Positions 48,899-60,740 of a DNA stretch of 64,000 nucleotides are shown in pieces. The stretch is from NCBI GenBank assembly GCA_014526335.1, contig JACTAT010000040.1, positions 8,311,119-8,375,118 of the forward strand. The letters run 5' to 3'. A program made the position numbers and the translations under genes. The notes under the pieces are model-generated. The model did no database searches. It had not been told where the DNA came from and saw only the letters and a list, made by a program, of their open reading frames with translations. Every line of letters starts with the position of its first letter. The first letter of the stretch is position 1. Source of the stretch: Chrysaora quinquecirrha. Its lineage: Eukaryota; Cnidaria; Scyphozoa; Semaeostomeae; Pelagiidae.

Positions 48899-48980
48899 TA
48901 GCAGAGGGTAGCTTCGATCTACCGACCTCTGAGTGATGGACCCAGCACGCTTCCTCTGAGCCTATCTGCGCCATTCTGCT
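48899..48980 (-). pseudogene. Degenerate edge copy of tRNA-iMet
   Basis: 82 nt with about 10 extra bases (GAGCCTATCT) in the D region and changes in the anticodon stem (TGAGTGATGGACCCA). It is unlikely to fold correctly. It lies next to the array edge. Confidence 0.8.
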
Positions 48981-49058
48981 TTTATGAAATGAATATCATT
49001 TTCTGATTTTGCTTCAAGTAACATATATTTTCAAAAAGAAGAAGAAAAACATACTAAT

Positions 49059-49130
49059 TAGCCGAGGGTGGTTTCCATCTAACGACATCTTGGTTATGGG
49101 CCCAGCACGCTTCCTCTGCGCTATGCTGCT
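49059..49130 (-). pseudogene. Outermost, most decayed tRNA-iMet copy
   Basis: 72 nt, still alignable and keeping the CAT anticodon (TTATGGGCC on plus), but with many substitutions in acceptor, T arm and D arm. The array ends here. Beyond it (49131-50179) lies A/T-rich sequence in which no gene or element is recognised. Confidence 0.8.
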
Positions 49131-50179
49131 TGGTCAAATGACTTAGATTATCTGATTTTGTATCAAGCGCCATACATTTGATTAGATCCAGAAAATGAAT
49201 AAGCTTCGACAGACTTTTTCATCCTTGCTTTTGCAATTCACAAAGGATTATACGTTCATCATTTATAAAAAATATTTACAAGTTTTGCTTAAAGCCGATA
49301 ATATCATATGTTAATTGGAGCTAATTTCATTGCTAATAAATTATATTGTGTTTTCTTAATTGTTTAGTTATGGCGTTAAGACATGGCTTCGTAAGTTTTC
49401 GATGCAAATAGGGTGGGGACGGCTACAGTTGTCCGAGATGAAATAATTCACGTATGTCCCAGATTATTGGCATAGATAGCTAAAAGAAAAAATAATTTGG
49501 TAATAATCGGTAAGCTAAGCGTACGAGAACGAGCACGGAAATAAGCAAGACAAATAAGAAAAGCGTTACCTTTTTATCTTAAAGTAAGTCATTAAGCATA
49601 AGGGAGATCATGGAAAGATGTAAAGAAGGATGTGCCTTCGATTTCCTGTGCTTGGGATAACAGTAAGCCGTTAACAAAACATTTGTGACGTGATTGGCTT
49701 CAAAAGCGCAAATATTTCCCAATAAGACGGCCTCGCAAAAAGGAGCACGAGAAAATATGTTAATGTGTTGTCTTCTTCGAGGGTTCTTGCAATGCTCCGC
49801 CAGGATTTATGAAATATCCCTTTGAATTTTTTCAATTCAGTTAATATGCAGATACGATTTCTCTTTTAGCCCTAAATGAAAAAACCGGACCTTAGCAACG
49901 GATGGGCCATTTTTGAATGTCAATCTCCTCTAGACTATATAACGGAGATACTAAGAGCTCAGTCAGAGCGGTTATTTTAGAATATTACACTACTAGTCGT
50001 CGATCTGTATTTTAAAACTGATTAGGCCATTTGGTCATGCAATCATTCAATACATTCTGGATGTTATTTTTATGTCATATGTTATTTTTCTAACATTTTA
50101 TATTTTTCTCAGCACTATTCAAACAGTTATTTTTGTGGCAATACAATAGGGCATTGCTGGTGCAGAAGACGTCTCATGA

Positions 50180-50432
50180 GGAGAGGAGTGGTCAAGTGGT
50201 AAAGGCGTTCGGCTCACAATCGCGAGTTCGTAGGTTCAAATCTCATCGGGATTACTTTCCACAAGCCTACAGTCAACTCAGCTGTCCATCCTTCCGAGGT
50301 GAGTAAATGAGGACCCAGGGTATTCCTTCTAGAATATCATTCTGACCGCACAAGCTACAGGACCCCATCAACCAGACAGCTGCCAGAATCCCCGAACTGC
50401 GTTAACAAATAAAGATTGCTTGCTTGCTTGCC
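50180..50432 (+). mobile_element. tRNA-derived SINE with TTGC tail
   Basis: The head is tRNA-like: GTGGTCAAGTGGTAAAGGCG resembles box A, and GGTTCAAATCT at 50233 resembles box B. A body with CAGCTGTCCATCCTTCCGAG follows, then AATAAAGATTGCTTGCTTGC with a (TTGC)n tail to 50432. Box A and box B, a body, and a short-repeat tail are the SINE pattern. The family was not named. From 50433 to 51956 no feature is recognised. Confidence 0.7.
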
Positions 50433-51956
50433 GAGAAAGAATGCTGGTTTCCATAAAATGGAAAGCAGTACCTGCATATTACCATAAAAAAGTCAAGAAA
50501 GGCCTGAATGGAAAAAAGGTTATAAAAGAGAGCTCTTACCAGTTACCAATAAAGCAGCGGGCCAGAAGGCAGAGGATATTCTTTGATTAAAACAGACTTC
50601 ATTTTCCGCGATAAATTTGCTGTTTAAAACAACCAGAAATTTCAACATGGAACAATTTAATTTTCTTTTGAAGATTTCAATTTCGAGTCAGCAACTTTGT
50701 TGCCAGTAACAACTGCTACTTTGTAGCGTCGAATTCTAAAACAAAATATATGAAAATATATACTAAAGCTAAAATAAGTTGAAATGTTGGTCTCCATTGA
50801 ATTTCTTCCTTGAAGCACATTTATTACAATGAATATTGGCTTTTCACTTCATGTGAAAAGTCATGTTAAACCAGTTCCCAATAAATATTGCGCAGTCTTA
50901 CTGCATTATTCTAACTAAAATCTAAATGACCATGGACATTTTGCGACAAAACACCAAACAGGTATAATATACTCATTTTGGCTGTGAAATCCTACGTTTC
51001 CGTTAGTCAGACACAGGCGAATTTACTGATCTTCCATGCAGGAATATGTACGAGTTCATTTCGTGAAGATTCTGGGTTACTGGGTAGACGTCATCAATTC
51101 CCAGGCCCCAATGTGCGCGTTCGTCGAACAGAAGATCTGACTTTGAACAGCTGTAACTTCAAAATATACCCCTGATTTGACTTCTGTTTTCACTTTTCTA
51201 ATATGCATATCGGATTCTAATGATTTACGGAAAAAATTTTGGGTGAAGGTGCACTTTAAACTCTGAATTGGCATTGATATATTTGCATTGAGAAGTTACA
51301 ATAGCCTGCAATACAATCGTATTACTTTAAATTTGCACCACGGTATTACCAAAGCATAAGAATTTAAGTCTCACTCGCGCGCTTTCTTATCTCATCAGAA
51401 CAAACGTGGTGAAGTCAATGCAAAAAGTTACCCATTCAAATGGAATCGATTCTATGGCCCAGACTTTTATTCTCTATTGTTATTTATTTTAAAAAACCGC
51501 GAAATTGAAATTTAAAGAACTCTGACGTCAGCTAGGCCTCTGCCAAATCCCTATCCTGTTGTCCTACCGTAAAAAATAGACACAACTGAGTCCAAAAATG
51601 TTGCGGGCCAGAATTTCTAGCACGCTCAAAAATTTAGAAAAAAACATCTTTCTTTTCAAATTTTTATGTGATGAGAAATGAGAAAACAATTTTGAAGGTT
51701 CGAGTAGATCAAAACGTTCTTTATGAAGTGGTTCAACCCAAGATTACGTCAAATCACCGGAAATAAAACGTCTGAAAATTTAACTTCAAAGATTTTTGGG
51801 AAAATTTAAGCACAAATACAGCTTGAATTGAATCAAACCATTAACTAAACTGAATTGAAATGAATCGTCATTTTGTCAGATTCTGCAATTCAATTTCTAA
51901 TGCCAGTATAGGTTTCTTATATTTTTGATAGTAAGGATAGCTACAAAGAAATTTAC

Positions 51957-54399
51957 CTTCCCAAAACTGGACGACGTTTTGATTTGCCACTTGGTGGTCT
52001 TGGAGCTATAACTGGATCCGGTAACTTAGCTTTTGAGGTGCCAGCCTTAACACTTTCATCCACTGACTGACTGTCTGGAGGTCTACCTGCCAAGCTGGAT
52101 TTTGTTTCTGTAGCCAGTTCATCTACTTCAGGAACACCGTCTTCTTTCACATCGACATTGACAGCACCGGTTTGCAAAACAGCCAGGTGGACCGGTTTTT
52201 GGATTTTACTCGTATGGCTTTCTGTAAACTGACTGCTGACAGAATCACTGTCCGATTTCAGCCTATGAGATTGGCTACGTCTGTCCGACGTTTTTCTATT
52301 AGAAAAGATTTTGATTCCCTATGTCTTTCACTCGATCGCAATCCCATAGAGTCTCCACGTAATTCACTAGACTTATTCACAGATAAACTGGTATGCTGAA
52401 TGTCCTTTTTCAACTTAGATGAGTCTTCATGACCTGACTCTATAGGTGAGTTTTTATGATCAGATTCTGAGCTGTTTCCATCATATGAAGATTTTTCGAG
52501 ATTTTTCATGCTTTGCCTTGTTTCTGAAATATGAAGCGCATTCCTATCTAAATCCAAAGAACGCTGAATGTCTTCATTCTTGGTACCAGCAATCTTGCAA
52601 AAGCCTTCTAGCTTAGTTTGATTCTTTACTTCAAAATGCTCGCCAGATCTTTGGTCAACGGAAACTCTGCTCTTATCGATTGCAGAAGGACCAACAGATG
52701 ATTCACTTCTAAGAACTTCATTAGCATCATGCTCAACCTCTTCTACCTTGACACCACTGTATTGTTTTCTCTGAACTTCATCGTCATCGTTCACTAAAGA
52801 AGATGGTTGTTTACCATCGTTAATATCTGTAGCTCTTGTAAATGTGATTTTGACAACAGTATTATTAGGAGCATTATCACTAGTCTTTGTGCTTTGGATG
52901 ACAGCACCACCACTGATGTCCAAATCTCCTTTTTCTCCAACTGACGTGGTTTCAACAACGCAAGGAATGATATTGTTACTGGCTCTAACATCAACTAGAA
53001 GATTTTCTGTTTTAAAATTGTAGTCAACCCGTGGTAATCCTTTGATACTTAAATCAGCAGAATCGTTTTCACAAGGCTTATTTTCATTAATGTTGTCGTT
53101 AGATTCTTCAACCACGCCACTTCTATTGCCACAGGGAGCTTGCAACTGTTCTGTGAAGTTAGTACCGTTCTCGTCGATTTGTTTTGAACTATGAGGTTGA
53201 ACATCTTTATCATGGTCTTCTCCTTGATCAGAATAAACGTAATCGGCTTCTTCAACGTCAAATTGACTTGTCGCCGTTTTCATTTTCTTATTATCAATAT
53301 TCTTATTTTGTTTGCATTCAACATAACTTTGATTTACTCCATCATGTTTGATTTTACTACCAGAATCACCGTCCATTTCATTGGAGACTTCAAGAGGTAA
53401 TGCATTTATGTCTTTCTCAACAATTTTCGATTTCCTCTTAGGTGCATCAACAACTGCAGTATAGGCATTGGCTTCCTCATTTGTTAAATCAGGCCACACA
53501 ACGTCCTTCGCTTCTCTATCTTCAGCAATATCTACGTTGTCTTCATGTACATTTTCTGCTTCTTCAAGTTGATTCATTGCTGTTTTAGAATTTTCTTGTT
53601 TCTCTCTCTTTCGGTCTAGAGACTCAAAGAAACCTTTCAAGACAAGGAAGGCTCTCGAGCTTTCTGGTTCTGATCCAGATTTCAGTCGTTTTCTACTAGC
53701 AGAGTCTCTACTATGACTGCTTTCGCTTAGTTTGCATTCATTGGATTCCTGTTTTGGAAGATATCGTTCATTTAAGCTCTCTTTTTGCGACATTTGCTCG
53801 CCTGAGTTTTGTTTCGGTGACACCAACGGACTCTCTACACAGTATTCATCACTTCCATTTTTCTCAGGTGTTCGTTCTTTGGTAGGATCACCGTAGAACT
53901 GAGTATCTACATATGGAATTTGTGCATTACCATCTAAAGAATCTCTCACTAAAATAGCTTCACGATTGTCTCTTGTGTTTGAAATATCAACAAACAGTGG
54001 ATGATGTTCTTTGTTTTCGTGTATTGGGTCATCTAGAACCTGGATGTCACCACACTGAGCAGGGATAGCTGAAGTTGTTGCGTTGTTGAAAAAATCTGCT
54101 TCTTCATCTTTGCTGAGTTTTGGATTTTTCTTGGAATCATCATTAGACGATTCTTTCAATGATGAACCTTGCAGTTTTTCAACTCTTTTCAACCCTGCAA
54201 GTTTCTCAGCTCTTTCAATAGCTTGATTTTCTAAAACCTGCAATTTCGGAGAATCAAAACCACTAACATTAATAACATTAATTTTCTTTTGATGGTCAGA
54301 CTGTTCATCTAAATTAACACTCTTCATCTCAGGAGACTTTTCAATCCCGTGGGCACTGGGGACATCACTTCCTTTCTTCACTTCATTCCCAATATCTTC
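51957..54399 (-). CDS. TTBK: TTBK exon: long acidic, serine-rich tail
   Basis: 2443 bp, beginning [18 protein letters not shown]. It is low in hydrophobic residues and rich in Ser, Asp, Glu and Lys. The frame stops at TGA 52258, but a second frame (from about 52320 to 51957) continues with [18 protein letters not shown] and [15 protein letters not shown] and ends at a good donor GGAAG|GTAAAT. Adding one T to the T run at 52291-52295 would join the two. Either the assembly misses one base or the protein ends at 52258. The next exon lies below 51957 and was not found. Confidence 0.75.
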
Positions 54400-57300
54400 C
54401 TGATTGGGGTCCTTTTCACATGCTCTTCACTGAATGAAAAAACAGGCTTGTAAGGTTCTTCTTTGTTCACCTGAAAATGATTAGAATCATCTTCGCCTGC
54501 CACTTCCTCGTGATCTGCTAAATATCCTTTAGAGTTATCGTTTACTATTTCATCAAAATTAATCTTCTTATCATTCGCTGAACTTATTTGCTTTTTGTCC
54601 AATTTACCATCACTTTTTGATTTAATATTTGAAACAACTTTATCTTCGGAATCAGCTTCCTTTTGGATGCCAGTTGAAAATTCACCTTCAGATTGCTTGA
54701 CAGCTTGCTTAGGCTCTCCAAAATCATGCCTCTCAGCAAGAACTTGTATATTTTCTTTCACGTTATCGTTCTTTTTATCTCTTTCAATAAGGATTTCACT
54801 TTTGTCTTTACCGGAAGAAACATCTGTCTGTCCCTTAAGTTTCACTTTGGAGTCCTTAAGTATTGTTTCTTTCATCACTTGAAGAAAACTTTTTGGTAGG
54901 CGTACAGGGACCGTTGGTTCCTAAGTAAAAAAATTACGGTTTTTTAGTTAATAGTTATCAATGATGCGGTCAGCTTTGAAAATGCAGGGGCTTACGTATG
55001 CACAGGCAAACTAGGAATGTATTATTATGTCTCTATAAAACCAAGGACTGATAATGCAGACGAAACAGCCCACACAGACAGAAAATTTCATAAGTGACGT
55101 TGAAAAAAAAACAGCTTCCAAGAATATTAAGGGGAAAAATCTGCTTCTTCAAAACGGGAGGATTGTGGGCCAGTCAACGATGACATATTGTGGAAAAGTT
55201 TGTACACCTCTGAAAACGAGGCTTGGTTATACACTGAAGTTGTTGGTAAGGGATAAACTATTGTTTGAATGTAAATATCTCTGTATGTGGAGTAAAATTC
55301 AAGCAAAGGCAACATAGGGTTTGTTCAATTTTAAGATGAGCCAAAAGTCTGGTTAACGAAATGAATAGAAATGTAAAATGAAAAATTTTTGTAAGCTATT
55401 TCAATTATACTGTTACATTATAAATTGCCAGCAGTAGCGAAAAAGTCCTCGGACACAATAAAAGCTTTTTGGTCTGACACTCTTCAGAGTGTAAACATCA
55501 GAAACAGACCGAAACAATCGACTAAGGCGAAAATTATATCCAGATGGGGATGCACCAATCAGAAAGTGAAGCTGGATTGATATTTTGTACTCAACACCAA
55601 TCAGCTTGCAGGCTACAGCGACGTTATATTCAAAAACACCTAAATAAAACAAAGATCTTGCTTTGAATTGTTTCAGCCAGTTGTAGAAGTTAATGCTCTG
55701 AGGAATGTCATGTGAAAAAAGCTTTCCAAGCTTCCTAACTATGTCCAAATATGTTTCCGCACCGCTTGCAATTTTGAAATTTGTACAGCTCAAGGACTAC
55801 GTTTACCTTTGTTTCTTTCAATCTTGGCCTTGTACCTTCCAAGAGACCTTCGAAAAATTCTTTTCTTATCAGCTCCTGAGTTTGCTCTGGCTTTTTAGAC
55901 TCTTTTCCATTGACTTCCTCTTCATCTTGTCGCATTCCAGTCTCAGCATAACTCCATCTTCTTTTCTCTGCTTTCAGTTTCATGTTTTCATTTCCAATGC
56001 TGTCATCCCCAAGCAGCTGGTCATTGGTTCTTGGCAGATCAGACACATTCGTCACAGCAATGTCCGGCTTCACACCTTGCGGTGTCGGACAGTAATTCAC
56101 ACCTGTACTTGACGCTGTTGTTGTTGTCAATGACCCGTCCACTGTAGATTTTTCCCAATCAAAGGTTTCATTTTCACGTATTCCCTTCCGAGACATCGCA
56201 TCGTAGAAACAAGAGGACAAGTACTATAAATAATAGTGCAGTATTTTAGCATTAATGGTTAAAAACAACTTTAACACTATAATAGAATAAATTCCACAAG
56301 TGTTTTAGATGCATTAAGTTTTTATTCCTCCGACAAGCATGCAAAAATCATGACAAAATTCTTATCAGGAAATAGACCAGGCTGAGCAGAAGCGGGGAGC
56401 AACCCAACGGGGAACTTTGTCTGCATAAACTTTTCAAATGCAAAATTTTATGCTGATTCCGAAAATCTTTGGTAAACGGGCGTCACCGGATGCGAACGGA
56501 AGTTATGGGCGTGATTATGGGCGTAAGTTGACAAAAATCTTTTTTTCACAAACACAGGCAAATTTTTGAAATTTCATGCTGAATTTGAGAGAAATTGGCA
56601 GAAGTGTGTCAGCGGGCAAAAGCGGACGTTATGGGAGTGGTCATGGGCGTGGTCATGGGCGTGGTCATGGGCGTTGGCCACTGAATTTTTCTCGCAAAGC
56701 CAAAGTTTCCGATTGCAAGACTTCTCTGCTTCATACTTAGTTTCACAAATGCATATATCAGTAGAAATTAAACATTAGCTAAAATCTATCCCAGGTATAC
56801 AACAACAACAATTTCATTGTTAAACTAATCAGAGTCATAATCTGAGTCACTTTCCCCATCAAATCATCATCTGAAACGCTTTCCTCTTCAGTATCTATCA
56901 GAATCTTTATTACATCGGAGGAAATGCCTCACTCATCAAATTGCTTTCCCTCCTCTGAATATCCATTTGCAGTGATAACATCGCATTCAATAGTGGACTG
57001 AAAACTTGACTTCCATATTTTTGCAATGTAATTGCATCTCTGGTTTCTCAGATTCAAGGTTTCACGGCAAGGTGGCAGCAAGGACAAATCTTGAATCCTG
57101 CCCTTTTCTCATATATGTTCTTGAACATTTCATAACGCACTTCATTGATATCACGTTTTCCTTCATGAACAAAGAACAAACATACTCTTCGAGCAACGCC
57201 TGAAGCGCACCATCCATTCTCCACTGATTTCCTAGTTGCGCGAACATTTCAGTAAACCTCTTGCTCTTCTCAATCCTTTTCCAACAGATACGCTTTGACT

Positions 57301-59234
57301 TTCGAAATATAGAAGAAATGTAGTCATTGCAAGAAAATGCGTGAAATCAATTAATGCTGACTTTAGATTATCTGGCATATCAATCACACTTAATCGCAAG
57401 ACTTTCCTTGACTTCCGGTGCCGTAATCAAGATAGATTCTGTGAGCGTCTTCTGGAAATAACGCAAGAAACAGGATATTGATATCCACATCACCGGATGG
57501 AGATCTTACAAACACTGCTTTGCCTGGGTATGCTGTAAAAGCGTGTTTAGCATGCAAGAGAAGCTTGGTATCTGCCTCTTCTTGATTACTGCTTAGCTCA
57601 TGTATAACATCAGTGGAGTTTTCCGTTATGCAAATGCAAAGGTTTTTAACAGAAAACATGATCTCCTTACATTTCAACTTAGAAAGAAACGTATTTTTCA
57701 GCTTAACCATTTCGTCTTTGATGATTTCGATCATTCTAGCCTTGTTCTCTCCGTTCTTGAGAAATTCTGAAAAGTTACGTGTTTGTAAGATCTCCACAAG
57801 GCTAGAATGATCGAAATCATCAAAGACGAAATGGTTAAGCTGAAAAATACGTTTCTTTCTAAGTTGAAATGTAAGGAGATCATGTTTTCTGTTAGCAAAA
57901 AAAACCTTTGCATTTGCAAATGGTCTAAACATTATCGTCCTGCTGCTAAACTAAGAAACAGGAACAGAAAACAAAAGGACAATAACCATTAAAGCAATTC
58001 TGTGAACTGAAGCTAAACTAGAATATACATTACCTCATAGTCCGGTCGATCCATGTAATCAAGCCCTTCGATATGATCAAGAAAGCCTTTGAATTCAACA
58101 GGTAGTTGCTTCAACAGTAATTTGTGATTATAGGCTTTTTTGAATGTTCCAACTTCCTCCTTCATACAAAAAAGAGAAATTTGACAACAAACATCAATTG
58201 GATTCAGCTAAAAATTGTTGCAAACGAAAATTTATAAAACTTTGGTGAGAAATGCCAACCGTATCGAAAGGTAATAACAAAGAAAACTAACGTAGAAAAT
58301 TTGATGTCTTGATAACAACTGTGCATGCTCATTCTGCAATATGCAGTAGGATACATAACTTAATGCAATCTCTGTAGTTTACTCTATGTAAGTTTAAATG
58401 GGTGTCAAATCACTACTGTAAAACCTAATGTTAAAGAATTTCACAATACAATACAATACAATACATAGAGAATCATCGAGAATTTATTAACGTTCAATAT
58501 CTACCACAGTTTGAAAATGGCATCCGTCAATGGTTGCCGGAATATCATTGCCATATTTAAATAAGGTTAGAAATCCACAACGATGTTTTGATATATTAAC
58601 AAAGCAACCTAGAAAGCCGTACCTTGTCTTTTAGTTTTCTCCACGGCATGCCACCTTGTGCGAATTCTACAATCATGTAAAATACTGACCACAAGTCATC
58701 ACGCCGACTCATCTCCTAAAAGAAGCATTATTACAAATTTCATATGCACCATAACTATTTATATTTATGTGTCATAAAAAGATGTAATCTCATAAATATC
58801 CACTCTATTTTAGCTTTTGAAGAGTACAACAATTAATGAAACCTAAGTTTAATAACTCCCTCATTTCAGTAGAAATTTTAGCATTATTCAACACCTCACT
58901 ATAGATATCGTCCAGTGCAAAATTTTTTCAGGCAAGGGTAAACTAATAACTTTGCATATACGTTAAACCTCATGTATGTTACTACAGTTTAATCCCGTTA
59001 TGGCGTATTTGAACGGACAGTTGTAGCTAATTTGAACGATGTATGAAATTACGTTAGAAAAAGGTTATTTCTTTGGTATCCTGGAGTACGTTACAAGCGA
59101 GAAAGTTATAAACGATATTGCACGGAACGATAAGAATGTTTAAAATAGGTTATTGATCAAAGCTCTACCTTGTTATCGTGAGCATTTATTGAAGCATAAC
59201 GCACGGTTCCTCTGAATCCAGCCACAGGTCTGGG
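51957..59234 (-). CDS. TTBK: Tau-tubulin kinase (TTBK/Asator family), six exons visible
   Basis: Exons in order: 59169-59234, 58623-58715, 58034-58159, 55807-56223, 54471-54920 and 51957-54399, all with GT-AG boundaries. The first three encode the kinase C-lobe ([32 protein letters not shown], then [16 protein letters not shown]). The fourth completes it ([20 protein letters not shown]) and carries RRWSYAE. These match casein-kinase-1-like TTBK proteins, which phosphorylate tau and tubulin and act at the ciliary base in animals. The rest is an acidic, Ser/Lys-rich, probably disordered tail, common in TTBK. N-terminal kinase exons lie beyond 64000, and the 3' end lies below 51957. A frameshift near 52291 may be a sequencing error. 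Confidence 0.9.
54471..54920 (-). CDS. TTBK: TTBK exon: charged tail region 1
   Basis: 450 bp, 150 codons, phase 0. It starts after TTTTTTTACTTAG with [18 protein letters not shown], followed by Lys/Asp/Glu/Ser-rich sequence. It ends CAG|GTGAAC. A downstream intron of only 71 bp (54400-54470) restores frame with the next exon. Reading through that intron would hit a stop at 54378. Confidence 0.8.
55807..56223 (-). CDS. TTBK: TTBK exon: end of kinase domain and linker
   Basis: 417 bp, 139 codons. It opens [20 protein letters not shown], which completes the kinase fold after RPDYE in the previous exon. It then has a Ser/Thr-rich linker, KRRWSYAE (a TTBK signature), and a charged end with [17 protein letters not shown]. 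Donor AAG|GTAAAC. It joins in phase to [14 protein letters not shown] in the next exon. Confidence 0.88.
56380..57928 (-). mobile_element. Palindromic transposon, copy 1, right arm mostly missing
   Basis: It starts GACCAGGCTGAGCAGAAGCG at 56380, flanked by TA, and contains the left arm, the 60-bp centre near 57760 and about 125 bp of the inverted right arm. It then joins the TTBK intron at AATGGTC|TAAACATT. The equivalent right flank in copy 2 is CCTGGTC|TAAAACATT, so both share one insertion site. The loss of the arm may be a deletion or an assembly collapse. Confidence 0.7.
56825..57812 (-). pseudogene. Transposon-borne protein, decayed (copy 1)
   Basis: The same protein as 59748-60740, with several indels (for example near 56860, 56930 and 57410). 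Motifs retained include [14 protein letters not shown] and [11 protein letters not shown]. It is not translatable as one chain. Confidence 0.6.
58034..58159 (-). CDS. TTBK: TTBK exon: C-lobe helices, copy 1
   Basis: 126 bp, 42 codons, phase 0: [20 protein letters not shown], then [20 protein letters not shown]. Donor GAG|GTAATG. The intron downstream (56224-58033) contains the truncated palindromic transposon. Confidence 0.88.
58623..58715 (-). CDS. TTBK: TTBK exon: F-helix region, copy 1 (intact)
   Basis: 93 bp, 31 codons, phase 0: [18 protein letters not shown], then [16 protein letters not shown] is the conserved subdomain IX aspartate region. Donor AAG|GTACGG. This copy is in frame, unlike 62803-62894. 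Confidence 0.9.
59169..59234 (-). CDS. TTBK: TTBK exon: activation segment, copy 1
   Basis: 66 bp, 22 codons, phase 0 at both ends: [22 protein letters not shown] in pieces [10 protein letters not shown] and NAHDNK. It corresponds to the kinase activation/P+1 segment. Acceptor TTTAG at the 59236 side and donor CAAG|GTAGAG are visible. Confidence 0.88.
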
Positions 59235-59747
59235 CTAAAGTTAAAAGAAAAAATATTATATTTCCTAGAAAAAGTCATTTATAAAAATTTCCCATTAATA
59301 AATCTGATAAATCTGAAAAACGTTTAATTGGTTTGGATGGGAAAGGACCAGTTTGACCGATTTAAAATTTTATGCTGATTCCGAAAATCTTTGGTAAACG
59401 GGCGTCACCGGATGCGAACGGAAGTTATGGGCGTGATTATGGGCGTAAGTTGACAAAAATCTTTTTTTCACAAACACAGGCAAATTTTTGAAATTTCATG
59501 CTGAATTTGAGAGAAATTGGCAGAAGTGTGTCAGCGGGCAAAAGCGGACGTTATGGGAGTGGTCATGGGCGTGGTCATGGGCGTGGTCATGGGCGTTGGC
59601 CACTGAATTTTTTCTCGCAAAGCCAAAGTTTCCGATTGCAAGACTTCTCTGCTTCATACTTAGTTTCACAAATGCATATATCAGTAGAAATTAAACATTA
59701 GCTAAAATCTATCCCAGGTATACAACAACAACAATTTCATTGTTAAA

Positions 59748-60740
59748 CTAATCAGAGTCATAATCTGAGTCACTTTCCCCATCCAAATCATCATCTGAAA
59801 CGCTTTCCTCTTCAGTATCTATCAGAATCTTTATTACATCGGGAGGAAATGCCTCACTCATCCAAATTGCTTTCCCCTCCTCTGAATATCCATTTGCAGT
59901 GATAACATCGCATTCAATAGTGGACTGAAAACTTGACTTCCATATTTTTGCAATGTAATTGCATCTCTGGTTTCTCAGATTCAAGGTTTCACGGCAAGGT
60001 GGCAGCAAGGACAAATCTTGAATCCTGCCCTTTTTCTCATATATGTTCTTGAACATTTCATAACGCACTTCATTGATATCACGTTTTCCCTTCATGAACA
60101 AAGAACAAACATACTCTTCGAGCAACGCCTGAAGCGCACCATCCATTCTCCACTGATTTCCTAGTTGCGCGAACATTTCAGTAAACCTCTTGCTCTTCTC
60201 AATCCTTTTCCAACAGATACGCTTTGACTTTCGAAATATAGAAGAAATGTAGTCATTGCAAGAAAATGCGTGAAATCCAATTAATGCTGACTTTAGATTA
60301 TCTGGCATATCAATCACACTTAATCGCAAGACTTTCCTTGACTTCCGGTGCCGTAATCAAGATAGATTCTGTGAGCGTCTTCTGGAAATAACGCAAGAAA
60401 CAGGATATTGATATCCACATCACCGGATGGAGATCTTACAAACACTGCTTTGCCTGGGTATGCTGTAAAAGCGTGTTTAGCATGCAAGAGAAGCTTGGTA
60501 TCTGCCTCTTCTTGATTACTGCTTAGCTCATGTATAACATCAGTGGAGTTTTCCGTTATGCAAATGCAAAGGTTTTAACAGAAAACATGATCTCCTTACA
60601 TTTCAACTTAGAAAGAAACGTATTTTTCAGCTTAACCATTTCGTCTTTGATGATTTCGATCATTCTAGCCTTGTTCTCTCCGTTCTTGAGAAATTCTGAA
60701 AAGTTACGTGTTTGTAAGATCTCCACAAGGCTAGAATGAT
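59748..60740 (-). pseudogene. Transposon-borne protein, left arm
   Basis: Reads from the loop into the left arm: [57 protein letters not shown], then [42 protein letters not shown], and an acidic tail ending at the stop at 59748. A 1-nt deletion near 60346 (CACCGGAAG versus CACCGGGAAG in the right arm) breaks the frame. A family of proteins with such EEADT and LLPPC motifs is widespread in invertebrate genomes, but I cannot name its function. The start of the gene is lost at the palindrome centre. Confidence 0.6.

Larger units (their letters stand above)
39085..49130 (-). tRNA. tRNA-iMet: Second array: about 68 initiator tRNA-Met genes, opposite strand
   Basis: The same 147-bp unit in reverse orientation, from the gap to about 49130. 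Most copies keep all stems, the CAT anticodon and the ATCGAAA T loop. This array is more diverse than the left one. It has spacers with extra CACAG before the gene, copies with TTAA and AC insertions in the D arm (for example near 40250, 47450 and 48050), acceptor variants GTGTAG/TAGTGT, and units where CGCGCC replaces TGCGCC. A 12-unit block of about 1763 bp is repeated (42440-44080 and 44200-45840). The count is estimated from length. The tRNA role is translation initiation, but the fraction functional is unknown. Confidence 0.93.

Noticed and set aside
50185..50260. A genuine tRNA gene at the SINE head
   Set aside because: Box A and B are recognisable, but the acceptor and anticodon arms do not pair. 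The following body and TTGC tail mark it as a SINE.
56566..56778. Trp/Ser-rich frames ([11 protein letters not shown]) at 56566, 59488 and 61707
   Set aside because: They translate the short GGGCGTGGTCAT minisatellite near the ends of the palindromic transposon.
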